Source: Clostridia bacterium DTU065
GTDB taxonomy: Bacteria; Bacillota; DTU065
Direction: 5' to 3'
NCBI GenBank assembly: GCA_001512545.1
Contig: LFSI01000049.1
Span: 1-32,000 of the forward strand
Length of the DNA: 32,000 nt
In this document: one piece after another, positions 15,404 through 24,173 of the stretch
How positions within the stretch are numbered: position 1 is the stretch's first letter
Layout of the letters: every line of letters begins with the position of its first letter
Program-made: the position numbers and the translations under genes
Notes under the pieces: generated by a model
Told to the model about the DNA's origin: nothing
Databases searched by the model: none
Seen by the model: the letters and a program-made list of their open reading frames with translations, nothing else

Positions 15404-17464
15404 GTGTACTATCGAAGAAGGAGAGAGACTTACCTGCCGTTCAACTTGGACCTGCAGGTGCACGTACTCTATGCTGCAGCAGCACTTTTTGGAAGTTTCC
15501 TTGTTATAACACTGGTCTTCGGCCTCCTTGCCCACGACTACTTAGGTTGGCCGTTTATAAGGAGTGCAGTCTTCGGTTTTCTCTGCATCTGGCTTGCTGC
15601 GTCTGTGCTGCTGGCCGTTTTCCGTAGAAGCCCCCTAGTACTGACTTCGGGGTTTTTGGCACTGGCGATTACAGCCTATTTAGGGCTGGCATACTTCCCC
15701 GAAGCGTTTTACGTGGAAGACATTCTTGCCACGCTCCCCATCCTGGTTTTGTGGACCTTGATGTACTACTTCTACGAGCTGTTCAGGAAAGGTGGATCTT
15801 GGAGATTTCTTCCCCTTGCACTTTCACTGTTGTCTTTAGCCGGACTGATCTTGTTTATCGTCTTTTTGATCCACCCAGTTGGAGAAGAGGGGGCCCTCAC
15901 CATATCCATTTCGGACAGCATCGAGCGCAGGTACAGGGACCTGGTTGCCAAAGGTTCTCATGCCTTCGAGGTCTATGGGGTCGGCCGCGGGAGGAGGTTT
16001 CAAGGGAAACTTTTGGAGGTGCCCGATCTCCTTCCCCAAGGGCTAGAGGGTCTTTCCGATCCCGTCAAACCTGCAGGGAGCATCTACCTACCTCAAGAAG
16101 GAGACGTGCCGTATCCGGTGGTCTTCATCTCCCTGAACACCTACTCGTACAACTACAGGGACTTCACCTATCTTGCCGAACATCTTGCTGCTAAAGGGTT
16201 CTTAGTGGTGATCTCGCCCTTATACGTTAGAGAAGGCTTTTCGCGCTCAGAAGATGCCCGCTGGCAGCGGGGTCTCTTAATCTTGGACTACCTGCAGAAG
16301 TTGGCAGAAACTCCAATGCCCAAAACCGGCGAAGATGGCGAAGACGAGTTTAGTGGCACCCTGCCGATAGATCTCCAAAACGTAGTGCTGATTAGCTTTG
16401 GCGATGCGGCAGATGCTGCGGCCTCTGCTTGCTACATTCTCCAGGAAGGGATTTATCCGCCGAACAGAAACGTTTCTGTTCCTGAAGGCGTCTCTATAAA
16501 GGGGTTTCTTGCAATTGCCCCTTACAATCAGAACTTTGAGCTGAGACTGAGAAACGTAAACTACGTTGCAGTGGCAGGAGGAAATGATTCTTACGCGAAC
16601 TTAAGTATGGATCCTCTTTACAACAATCTGGCTCTTGATGAAAAAACTAGCCATATTAAGTCCCATATTTATCTTCAAGATGCCAATCACAGCCACTTTA
16701 TCAAAAGCGTTCCCGGAATGAACTTTCCAGGGTTCCTCCTTTTCAGAAGGGACGAAGTGCTGAAGCCTTCTGCACAAAAGGAGGCCCTAGTGGCAGTTGC
16801 GACGGCAGCTGTACGCTACTCTCTTGGGGAAACAAATCTCGGACCGTTTTTCACCAACGGTGATCTGCGTAAGATCTATCCCGACTTACGCTTCCAGGCT
16901 CGCACCCAGGTGGCAGGAGAGGTGCTGATCACCGATTTTGAGTCGGGCTTGGGACTCAACAGCTTCATCTCGAATGGCGCAGGACTCACTCTGGAAGGTT
17001 ACAAGGACTATGCCATTGAAAAAACCGGAAGGAATCAAACTCTACGAGTTGAAGCGGAAGAAGAGACCTATCTACTCTTGGATCTTCCCGCTGCGTTCAG
17101 CAAGAACGCCAACTTGCACTCCCAGAGCACCTTCACGTTCTCCCTGGCTGTGCAAGATGAAAACCTTGAGGATGTCTTCGTTGAAATTGAGAACCGCCGG
17201 GGACAAAGCCAGAGAATCAGCTTGAAAGATCTAAAAGATCTGCCGCGAAGCAGAGAAAGCAGACCGTATAAGCTGGAGTTAATGAACCAGCAGGTTGAAG
17301 ACAAAGTCTATTTTGAGACCTTCAGCGTGCCGCTGTATCTGTTCTTTTCCGAAAGGGACTACTATCCATGGCAGGAGCTTACGAGGGTCAAACTCACCTT
17401 TGTGCCCAAAGAGGGCACAGCTGCAGTGTTTCTTGTGGACGATATTGTGTTTCGCAGTTTGTAA
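15404..17464 (+). CDS. Multi-pass membrane protein with alpha/beta-hydrolase-like domain
   Basis: Several N-terminal hydrophobic segments, then YPVVFISLNTYSYNYRDFTYLAEHLAAKGFLVVISPLYVREGFSR... and VLISFGDAADAAASACYIL; beta-rich C-terminus; RBS AGGGGGGAGAAGG. Confidence 0.65.
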   Translation: MYYRRRRETYLPFNLDLQVHVLYAAAALFGSFLVITLVFGLLAHDYLGWPFIRSAVFGFLCIWLAASVLLAVFRRSPLVLTSGFLALAITAYLGLAYFPEAFYVEDILATLPILVLWTLMYYFYELFRKGGSWRFLPLALSLLSLAGLILFIVFLIHPVGEEGALTISISDSIERRYRDLVAKGSHAFEVYGVGRGRRFQGKLLEVPDLLPQGLEGLSDPVKPAGSIYLPQEGDVPYPVVFISLNTYSYNYRDFTYLAEHLAAKGFLVVISPLYVREGFSRSEDARWQRGLLILDYLQKLAETPMPKTGEDGEDEFSGTLPIDLQNVVLISFGDAADAAASACYILQEGIYPPNRNVSVPEGVSIKGFLAIAPYNQNFELRLRNVNYVAVAGGNDSYANLSMDPLYNNLALDEKTSHIKSHIYLQDANHSHFIKSVPGMNFPGFLLFRRDEVLKPSAQKEALVAVATAAVRYSLGETNLGPFFTNGDLRKIYPDLRFQARTQVAGEVLITDFESGLGLNSFISNGAGLTLEGYKDYAIEKTGRNQTLRVEAEEETYLLLDLPAAFSKNANLHSQSTFTFSLAVQDENLEDVFVEIENRRGQSQRISLKDLKDLPRSRESRPYKLELMNQQVEDKVYFETFSVPLYLFFSERDYYPWQELTRVKLTFVPKEGTAAVFLVDDIVFRSL

Positions 17465-17504
17465 GGCAAAAGTTGTGAGCACCGGTGTTTCCGCCGGCTG
17501 AGGC

Positions 17505-17577
17505 TTCCAGTTGTAAGGGCGGGAAAGCTCCAGCGGAAAAGGAGTCTCTGTGAATTTTTCCCGCGGGCCAGCTGGAA
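17505..17577. other. Nested inverted repeats (candidate structured RNA/leader element)
   Basis: TTCCAGTTG (17505-17513) with CAGCTGGAA (17569-17577); GCGGGAAA (17519-17526) with TTTCCCGC (17557-17564); CTCC (17528-17531) with GGAG (17541-17544); no T-tract follows. Confidence 0.6.
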
Positions 17578-17653
17578 TGGTCGGAGATTTGGGGGTTAAT
17601 GGGATTTCAACTCTAAATAATTGGCAAACTTTAGGGGGAGGGAATGTCAAAAA

Positions 17654-18940
17654 ATGAGACTGAAAAAGGTTTTACTTGCAGGACTTGTGGTTTTAGTTTT
17701 ATGCTCGGCTTTTACCTCTGCCGCAACCAAGATTACTGTGTGGATGACTTACGGCGGCACCATGGGCGAAGTGGTTGCCAGGTTAATTGAAGAAGACTTT
17801 ACTCCTAAAACCGGTATCGAGGTGGAGTACGTTCCGATGCTGGCAACTCCAGATTTAATGACCAAGCTAATTCTGGAGATTCTCGGCGGTACTGCTCCTG
17901 ATGTCTGCTCCCTTGAGGGCTGGCAGGTTATCGAGCTGGGAATGCGCGGCGCCCTTGAGACCATGAATCAGTTCTCCGATTACCAGCAGATAGTGGATAG
18001 ATTTTTCCCTGGTTTTAGCGGCCAGTTTATCTACAACAACAAGGTCTATGCACTGCCGGGCGAATCCAGCTGGACGCAAACCTATGTGCGGACCGATATC
18101 TTCCAGGAGCTAGGTCTGGCTCCTGCAGCAACCTGGGATGAGATTCCTGCAATCATTACCAAACTGAAGGCCCGCGACATGGAGTTTTACTATTTCACCG
18201 GCGGTGGTCAGCCCCGTACTTTGATGAACTTCACTTTCCAAAGGGGACACGACATCTTCACTCCAGACGGTCTGGCTTCCAATCTGAACCATCCAGAAGT
18301 CATCAAGGCATTTACCACCTACACCGACCTCTACACCAAGTACGGTGTACCTCTCGAAATGCCCGACTACCAGACGTTTACAACTGGTGAAGTACCATAC
18401 ATGGTCCACCTCCACTATATTTACGGTTTGATCGACAATGCCGCACCCCACATCAAGGGCAAGTGGGAGCCTGTGCATACTCCCGGTACACTGCAGGCTG
18501 ACGGTACGATCAACCACGCCGTGCCAACATCGTCATTTGGCTACGTAATTCCTAAGTACAATCAGAACCAGGCAAAGAAGGACGCTGCTTGGGAGTTCCT
18601 TAAATGGTATACCTCCGACGAGACCCTAGCGAAAATGCAGAAGGGCTTCTTCGAAGGACCGGACCGCTGGGTACTGGCGTTCGGTACTAGAGACAGCTTC
18701 CAGAGCGCACCGTTCTACGAAGAGCACCGCGAACTCATTAACGAGGTCGTTGCAGCAGGACGAAGCATGACCTCTATTCCCGGCGGCTATTCCACCTACC
18801 GCTATATCGACTTTGCCTACAACCAGGTGGTTCTGCAGGGTATTGATCCTAAGGAAGCAATGGAGCAGGCTGCAAAAGACTCCACCGCTGAACTGGAAAG
18901 AAAGAGGAAGGAGTTTGCCCGCTTCCTAGTAGATATGTAA
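17654..18940 (+). CDS. Extracellular solute-binding protein, paralog 3
   Basis: MRLKKVLLAGLVVLVLCSAFTSAATKITVWMTYGG...; EDFTPKTGIEVEYVP; ILGGTAPDVCSLEGWQVIELGMRGAL; GGGGGAGGG upstream. Confidence 0.88.
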   Translation: MRLKKVLLAGLVVLVLCSAFTSAATKITVWMTYGGTMGEVVARLIEEDFTPKTGIEVEYVPMLATPDLMTKLILEILGGTAPDVCSLEGWQVIELGMRGALETMNQFSDYQQIVDRFFPGFSGQFIYNNKVYALPGESSWTQTYVRTDIFQELGLAPAATWDEIPAIITKLKARDMEFYYFTGGGQPRTLMNFTFQRGHDIFTPDGLASNLNHPEVIKAFTTYTDLYTKYGVPLEMPDYQTFTTGEVPYMVHLHYIYGLIDNAAPHIKGKWEPVHTPGTLQADGTINHAVPTSSFGYVIPKYNQNQAKKDAAWEFLKWYTSDETLAKMQKGFFEGPDRWVLAFGTRDSFQSAPFYEEHRELINEVVAAGRSMTSIPGGYSTYRYIDFAYNQVVLQGIDPKEAMEQAAKDSTAELERKRKEFARFLVDM

Positions 18941-18944
18941 CAGT

Positions 18945-18983
18945 AAGCAAGGCTGCGTAACACTTGGTTATGCGGCCTTGCTT
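18945..18983 (+). terminator. Terminator-like hairpin
   Basis: AAGCAAGGCTGCGTAAC-ACTTG-GTTATGCGGCCTTGCTT long imperfect stem, short T-rich tail. Confidence 0.7.
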
Positions 18984-19054
18984 TCATTGCTCTTTGCAGC
19001 GGTACATAACCCGTCTCCAACCAGGAGACCTAATACAGTAAAGGGGGTTTTATC

Positions 19055-20329
19055 ATGAAAAAAGTTTTAGCAGTTTGGGTGTTAATACTGCTTGTCGGTG
19101 TCGTCTGCTCAGCTGTAAAGATCGAGTTTTGGATGGTTGGCTGGAGCAACGAAATGGCCAATGTGGCCAAGTCCATTATCGACACCGAGTTCACGCCACA
19201 GACGGGGATCGAAGTAACCATCGTGCCCCTTGCTTGGGGCGACTACTATCAGAAGAGCCTTTTGGCTATAGCAAGCCGCGACACTCCCGACATCTTCAGT
19301 TTGGGGTCGGAGATCGCGGACTTCGCACTGAGGGGCGGCCTCATCGACCTTGCAGCTTTTAAGCCTGAGGAGTACGCCGAACTGGAAAAAGGGATTTTCA
19401 CCTCGGTTATGGGACCATTCTCGTTTAAGACAGCACGCTTTGCACTTCCTATTGACGTCAGCGGCTACATTGCAGTCTACAGAACGGACCTTCTGGCAGA
19501 TCTGGGAATGGGCATCCCTGAGACCTGGGATGACATAAGAAGTTGGCAGCCGAAGGTCCTGGCAAACGGCATGACCCTTGCCTACACCAACTTTGAAGAT
19601 ATGTGGGGTGCCTATACCCACATCACCCAGAACGGAGGCCAGTTCTTCGGTTCCGACGGTTTCTCCAGCGCTTTGGATCGGGAAGAGTCCGTTGAAGGGT
19701 TCGTCAATTACATCGAGCTGTTCACCGTCCACCAGCTTCCCAAAGTCCTTGTTGGTCCGGAGCCGTTTATCAGGGGAGAGCAGCTGAGCTATGCCGACGG
19801 CTTGTGGGTTTACGGTACGCTGAGCCAGTCTGCTCCGACCATTCAGGGTAAGTGGCAGGTAGGGCTGATCCCTGGAACCCGCAAAGACGGTAAGGTGAAC
19901 CACGGCTCCTTTGCAGGGAGCACCCTTCTTGGCATCTCGGCGTTTTCCAACAAGAAGGAAGAAGCTTGGGAGTTTCTCAAGTGGTTCCTCTCGGCAGACG
20001 TTCTCCAGCGCATCGCCAACGGCATCATGGCCTCATCCAACGGGTGGATCTGGCTTCCGGCAAACAAAGAGGCTATGTCTAACGTGAATCTGCCGGTGGA
20101 TGTCAGAGATATCTACTACAGGCAGATCGATGAGAGCTATCCGGTTCCCTACGCGGTAAATGCGTTGGTTCAGTACCGCTTCGTTACGCTGGCCATTCAA
20201 AAATGCGTCACCCAAGGAGCCGATCCTCGGGAAGAAATCCTGAAAGCCGCGGAGGACATGAACGAAGAGATGGCCAGACGCAAGAGAGAGTACAGCAGGT
20301 TCCTCGAGTCTCTACAGATCGGCGGTTAA
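19055..20329 (+). CDS. Extracellular solute-binding protein, paralog 4
   Basis: MKKVLAVWVLILLVGVVCSAVKIEFWMVGWSNE...; TEFTPQTGIEVTIVPLAWGDYYQKSLLAIASRDTPDIFSLGSEIADFALRGGL; AAAGGGGG RBS. Confidence 0.88.
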   Translation: MKKVLAVWVLILLVGVVCSAVKIEFWMVGWSNEMANVAKSIIDTEFTPQTGIEVTIVPLAWGDYYQKSLLAIASRDTPDIFSLGSEIADFALRGGLIDLAAFKPEEYAELEKGIFTSVMGPFSFKTARFALPIDVSGYIAVYRTDLLADLGMGIPETWDDIRSWQPKVLANGMTLAYTNFEDMWGAYTHITQNGGQFFGSDGFSSALDREESVEGFVNYIELFTVHQLPKVLVGPEPFIRGEQLSYADGLWVYGTLSQSAPTIQGKWQVGLIPGTRKDGKVNHGSFAGSTLLGISAFSNKKEEAWEFLKWFLSADVLQRIANGIMASSNGWIWLPANKEAMSNVNLPVDVRDIYYRQIDESYPVPYAVNALVQYRFVTLAIQKCVTQGADPREEILKAAEDMNEEMARRKREYSRFLESLQIGG

Positions 20330-20338
20330 CATCTGTAG
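20312..20338 (+). other. Hairpin overlapping stop codon of 19055 gene (not a canonical terminator)
   Basis: CTACAGAT (20312-20319) and ATCTGTAG (20331-20338), perfect 8-bp stem, no T-tract. Confidence 0.5.
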
Positions 20339-20427
20339 AAGAACACCCCCAGACAGAAGGAAAACCCAGAAAAACGCGGAACTAGTAATGTGACGCACTA
20401 TTATATAACAGTCAGAGGGGTGTAGAA

Positions 20428-21249
20428 ATGAAAAGAAGCAGTTACTTGTTGGTTTTGATGTTGGTTTGGGTCGTTGCAGCATTTAGCGCCAGTGCAGCTA
20501 CACTGTCGGCACGAGTTGTTCTTCCCGACGGTAGCGGTGCTCCATTTGCCACGGTGACCATCGGCGACAAGGTCTTTACCGCATCAGAGACAGGTAAGGT
20601 GGAGATCACTTACGATGGCGAGAAGACCGCTTTAGTCAAGTGGTTAGAACTTGAAGAGGAGATCGCCATTGGTGCAACTATGAAGTTCTCCAACAGGCTC
20701 TACTACGGTGCTCCATACGATGCAAACGACTTCGTTACTTGGGGTCCTGACATCTGGGAGATCACCGAATCGGCAATGTACTGCCCAGGTGGACTGGGCA
20801 ACGAAGCACAGATTTTCCTGGACGACTTCTACGACAACTTCGTGATGAGAGCGAAGTTTTCTGCTGAAGCAGAGAGCCAATGGTTCTACCTCCGCTTTAT
20901 GATTAGAGGTGTTGAACCAGGCTTCAACGGCTACGGTGTAACCGTTGCCATGCATCCTGCCGACCAGTCTTCGTTCGCCCGCTTCAACGGTAGCTGGGAC
21001 AACTACGATGTGATAACCGAGGATATCTTTATCGGTCCTGCTATGGATCCAGGCGTAGAGGATGAGATTGTAGTGTTTGCAAAAGACGAGCACATTGTGG
21101 TTTATCTCAGAAACGCAGGGCAGAAGGACTACATGAAGGTAGTGGACCACATCGACGATGATCCCGGAGCCTTCTTCGATGGCGGAGTCGGTATTCTCAA
21201 CAGCTTCACCGTTGTGGAGATCACCGAGTTTTCCGTGTTCAGATACTAG
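20428..21249 (+). CDS. Secreted protein of unknown family, copy 2 (paralog of 6152..6961)
   Basis: Signal peptide MKRSSYLLVLMLVWVVAAFSASA; VVLPDGSGAPFATVTIGDKVFTA, NRLYYGAPY, GPDIWEITE, LDDFYDNFVMRAKFS; RBS AGAGGGGTG. Confidence 0.6.
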   Translation: MKRSSYLLVLMLVWVVAAFSASAATLSARVVLPDGSGAPFATVTIGDKVFTASETGKVEITYDGEKTALVKWLELEEEIAIGATMKFSNRLYYGAPYDANDFVTWGPDIWEITESAMYCPGGLGNEAQIFLDDFYDNFVMRAKFSAEAESQWFYLRFMIRGVEPGFNGYGVTVAMHPADQSSFARFNGSWDNYDVITEDIFIGPAMDPGVEDEIVVFAKDEHIVVYLRNAGQKDYMKVVDHIDDDPGAFFDGGVGILNSFTVVEITEFSVFRY

Positions 21250-21256
21250 GATAGAG

Positions 21257-21284
21257 AAAGGGAGAGCGCTATTGCTCTCCCTTT
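21257..21284. terminator. Bidirectional terminator between convergent genes
   Basis: AAAGGGAGAGC-GCTATT-GCTCTCCCTTT perfect 11-bp stem. Confidence 0.8.
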
Positions 21285-21768
21285 AATTTCTGAACTCCAA
21301 AATTTCGCCGCACGCTAGCCGACGTCCTGAGTTGCCGCTAGGCTGAGTGGTTCCATCGTCCGGGCTTTCGTGAATGATCACCGTTTTGCCGACAACATCC
21401 GCCGGTTTAAACCTGTTGGTGAAAAAGATCATGACTGCCGTTCCATCCATGCCGAAGAGGTTGGGTAGGTCCCCAGCATGATTGCCGTGAGGCTGACCAT
21501 CGGGATTGTAGTGGGGTCCTGCGGACAAGAAAGGGTTGTTGACGTCGCCTACAACGCAGCAGGATCCTTCATGAATGTGGAACCCGAAAGGTCCGATAGG
21601 CGGCCGCGATGGCGATGCCGGGCTATAGGGGGGCAGACCTTTAATCTCTGCGGCAACGTAGGTGCCGCCTTCAGGAGCGGTCAGAAACCAAACGGTTCCG
21701 GTGATCTCCGGCCGCAGAGGACCACCTCTCACGTGGGCAAACGCTCTCGGTTTGATGTCTGAAAACAA
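21283..21768 (-). CDS. sodC: Cu/Zn superoxide dismutase family protein without signal peptide
   Basis: FHIHEGSC, GPHYNPDGQPHGNHAGDLPN, VIIHESPDD, GNSGRRLACGEI: the expected six His and one Asp metal ligands, two Cys and the active-site Arg can be assigned. Confidence 0.82.
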   Translation of the reverse strand: MFSDIKPRAFAHVRGGPLRPEITGTVWFLTAPEGGTYVAAEIKGLPPYSPASPSRPPIGPFGFHIHEGSCCVVGDVNNPFLSAGPHYNPDGQPHGNHAGDLPNLFGMDGTAVMIFFTNRFKPADVVGKTVIIHESPDDGTTQPSGNSGRRLACGEILEFRN

Positions 21769-21859
21769 CTAAAGCATCTCCCTCGTTTTTTAATGCGCAG
21801 TACACATTATGCAACGGCAGGAGAAAAAGGTATAAGAGCTTGAGAAAAGCCTCGTGAGT

Positions 21860-22471
21860 CTATACGTCCATATACGCTTCGGAGCGGTTTGGAAACAGGA
21901 CGTCTTTGTGTTTGTACAGCACGATTAGTGAAATGCACAGTACCGTAAGGCGCAGATACCAAGAGGTCACTGCAAAGTACGTGTGGACGTTAGCAGTGCA
22001 GAGGGTAATCAGAACGCTGCCTCCGGGAGAAACGCCTAAAAACCGGAGTGCACCGAGGACGCATGCCCAAAACAGAGGCATGTATTTGTCTAGAAGCGTC
22101 AGAAGCACACCAGCAGACACCGCCAGGCACTTTCCCCCATGGAAGTGTAAATACCACGACCATGCGTGGCCGCTCACACTGGACACCGCTGTAAAAAACA
22201 GCATCAGTTCCGACTGAGGCCAGAGTTTTTTAACGATAACTATGGGGAGGCTCCCTTTCAAGAAATCCAAAGTGAAACCGATGTATCCCGCCGGCTTGCT
22301 GGCGTAACGCCAAGCGTTGTAGGCACCCGGATTACCGTCGCCAAACTCCCTGATGTCCGTGTTGGTTAGAGCTTTGGCGACAAGAAAGCTGAAGGGAATC
22401 GAAGCCACAAAGTAGACCAAAGCCACGTAAACGATCTGGGAAAAACGCATAATCATTTCACCGGCCTCCAT
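21860..22471 (-). CDS. plsY: Glycerol-3-phosphate acyltransferase PlsY family
   Basis: VASIPFSFL, REFGDGNPGAYNAWR, FLKGSLPI, HAWSWYLHFHGGKCLAVSAGVLL motifs and multi-pass topology. Confidence 0.85.
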   Translation of the reverse strand: MEAGEMIMRFSQIVYVALVYFVASIPFSFLVAKALTNTDIREFGDGNPGAYNAWRYASKPAGYIGFTLDFLKGSLPIVIVKKLWPQSELMLFFTAVSSVSGHAWSWYLHFHGGKCLAVSAGVLLTLLDKYMPLFWACVLGALRFLGVSPGGSVLITLCTANVHTYFAVTSWYLRLTVLCISLIVLYKHKDVLFPNRSEAYMDV

Positions 22472-22658
22472 TTTCTCTTAGAGGTTTCACTACCTACATT
22501 AGTTAGCAGTAGGAAAATTCCTTGTCCGATTGTGGGTTTTTGTACAAAGGCATGTTCCTCTCTTAGTGTGGAGCTTGACCGGTATGTTTTACGGCTTTCG
22601 AAGGCCAAAGCAGAGCGAAAAATCGATACAGACCGCGTTTTCCGAGGAGGGGTTTTCT

Positions 22659-23957
22659 TTGCGCAGAGTTTCTTTAGTTTTTGTCGTGTTTGTTTTGCTG
22701 TGCACCATTACATACGGAAGCACTTCTCACCCCATCGTCAAGGGGACGTTTATCCAAGAGTGGTTAACGGTCCACTGGACCGATGAGATGTGGGATAGCG
22801 AACTGGAATACCTCAAGGAAGTGGGCATCGAGTTTCTGATCGTTGCTCCCACAGGTTTTGGGATCGGCGACGGGAACCTGCGGACCATCTACCCTAGCAA
22901 GAAGCCCAACTGGACCGACTACTACCCAGGAGTGGATCTCTTGGGAAACACCCTGAGAGCGGCCGAAAGGCACGGAATGCAGGTTGTTATTGGTCTGAAT
23001 ATGGACGACCGTTGGTGGCAGATTGGCGTCAAGGATCCTCAGTGGTTGGAGGGGCAGGTGGAGCTTGGCAACCAGCTTGCTGAGGAAATCTACAACCTAT
23101 ACTATGCAGACTATCGGGATACGATCTGTGGTTGGTACTTCGTTTTTGAGATCGACAACCTGATGGTGCAGCAGAAAAATGCAGTGGAGGTGCTGGCTAA
23201 AGCCTTCAACACCCATCTGGATTTTCTCACCGAACTGGATCCCGGCCTGTTCTTCATGTGGAGTCCCTACATGAACTCGGCACTGGCAACGGCGGAAAGC
23301 TACGGCAGATTCTGGACCGAGCTCTTCAGAGAAGTGCGCTTCAGAGAGGGAGACATCTTCGCTCCTATGGACTGCGTAGGAGGAGGGGGGACAACCTTGG
23401 AGAACGTTGCCCGCTGGTTTGCAGAGTTCCGCAAAGCGGTGGACACCAAGCCGGGGCTTTTGCTGTATTCCAATGCCGAAAACTTCGATCACACGGACTG
23501 GACTTCGGCAACTGTGGGGCGGTTCATTAGCCAGCTGCAGCTGGTAGATGAGTACGTTGACGGTTTCATTAACTTCGCCTATCCCCACTACTACAGCCCG
23601 AACATCATCGATCACGGTTTTCACAAGACCTACCTGACCTACGTCCAGACCGGCGAAGTGGAGTCCCAACCGCCAACTCCGCCGCGCTCCATCCAAGCTG
23701 TGGAGATGCCTGACGGATCTGTCTTTCTCATCTGGGAAGGTGGAGAGGACGACGTTGGCATCGCTGGATATCTGGTTTACAGAGACGGCAGGTTCGTGGG
23801 CAAGACCCAAACTCCCAGGAAAAACGCAGAAGGATATCTCAATGCTTTTGCCGAGAAGAACCTCAGGGAGGGACGAACCTACACCTACGTCCTCTACGCA
23901 TACGACTTTGCCGGAAACCTGTCGGAGCCCAGCGAAGAGTTCGTCTTTACACGCTAG
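22659..23957 (+). CDS. Secreted DUF4434-like protein with C-terminal fibronectin-III-like domain
   Basis: TTG start after GGAGGGG; LRRVSLVFVVFVLLCTITYGSTSHPIVKGTFIQEWLTVHWTDEMWDSELEYLKEVGIEFLIVAPTG; C-terminal PPRSIQAVEMPDGSVFLIWEGGEDDVGIAGYLVYRDG...YTYVLYAYDFAGNLSEPSE. Confidence 0.68.
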   Translation: MRRVSLVFVVFVLLCTITYGSTSHPIVKGTFIQEWLTVHWTDEMWDSELEYLKEVGIEFLIVAPTGFGIGDGNLRTIYPSKKPNWTDYYPGVDLLGNTLRAAERHGMQVVIGLNMDDRWWQIGVKDPQWLEGQVELGNQLAEEIYNLYYADYRDTICGWYFVFEIDNLMVQQKNAVEVLAKAFNTHLDFLTELDPGLFFMWSPYMNSALATAESYGRFWTELFREVRFREGDIFAPMDCVGGGGTTLENVARWFAEFRKAVDTKPGLLLYSNAENFDHTDWTSATVGRFISQLQLVDEYVDGFINFAYPHYYSPNIIDHGFHKTYLTYVQTGEVESQPPTPPRSIQAVEMPDGSVFLIWEGGEDDVGIAGYLVYRDGRFVGKTQTPRKNAEGYLNAFAEKNLREGRTYTYVLYAYDFAGNLSEPSEEFVFTR

Positions 23958-24070
23958 AGTTCATCTAGGGATACTGATCTTTTGACAGCCAGTGGATTTG
24001 GAAATGAGTAGATTGTAGGGTGTGGTTTTTGGAGTTCTGCGGGGAGTTATGAAACACTTCTAAATTTCTC

Positions 24071-24099
24071 TTGGAGCAACCAAATAAAAAAATTATAAC
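24071..24099 (+). promoter_or_regulatory. Candidate promoter for 24174 gene
   Basis: TTGGAG, 17-nt spacer, TATAAC; about 75 nt upstream of ATG; -35 weak. Confidence 0.35.
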
Positions 24100-24173
24100 C
24101 CTTCTGGAGGAGCCGCTTTTTGCTTCGCGAACGCTCTTGATAGAAACTCACAGTACCTAAAGGGGGAACAACT

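Noticed and set aside
15304-16194. Overlapping + strand ORFs (107 aa and 147 aa) inside the alpha/beta-hydrolase gene
   Set aside because: Out-of-frame Arg/Pro/Cys-rich translations typical of wrong-frame reading
17461-17653. Known riboswitch classes (cobalamin, FMN, TPP, SAM, guanidine, Moco) for the structured gap
   Set aside because: None of the conserved core strings I remember match; left as an unassigned structured element
19109-19903. Antisense ORF of 264 aa opposite SBP paralog 4
   Set aside because: Composition-driven shadow of a clear SBP gene
23097-23810. Antisense ORF of 237 aa opposite the second DUF4434-like gene
   Set aside because: Shadow ORF with no independent signals
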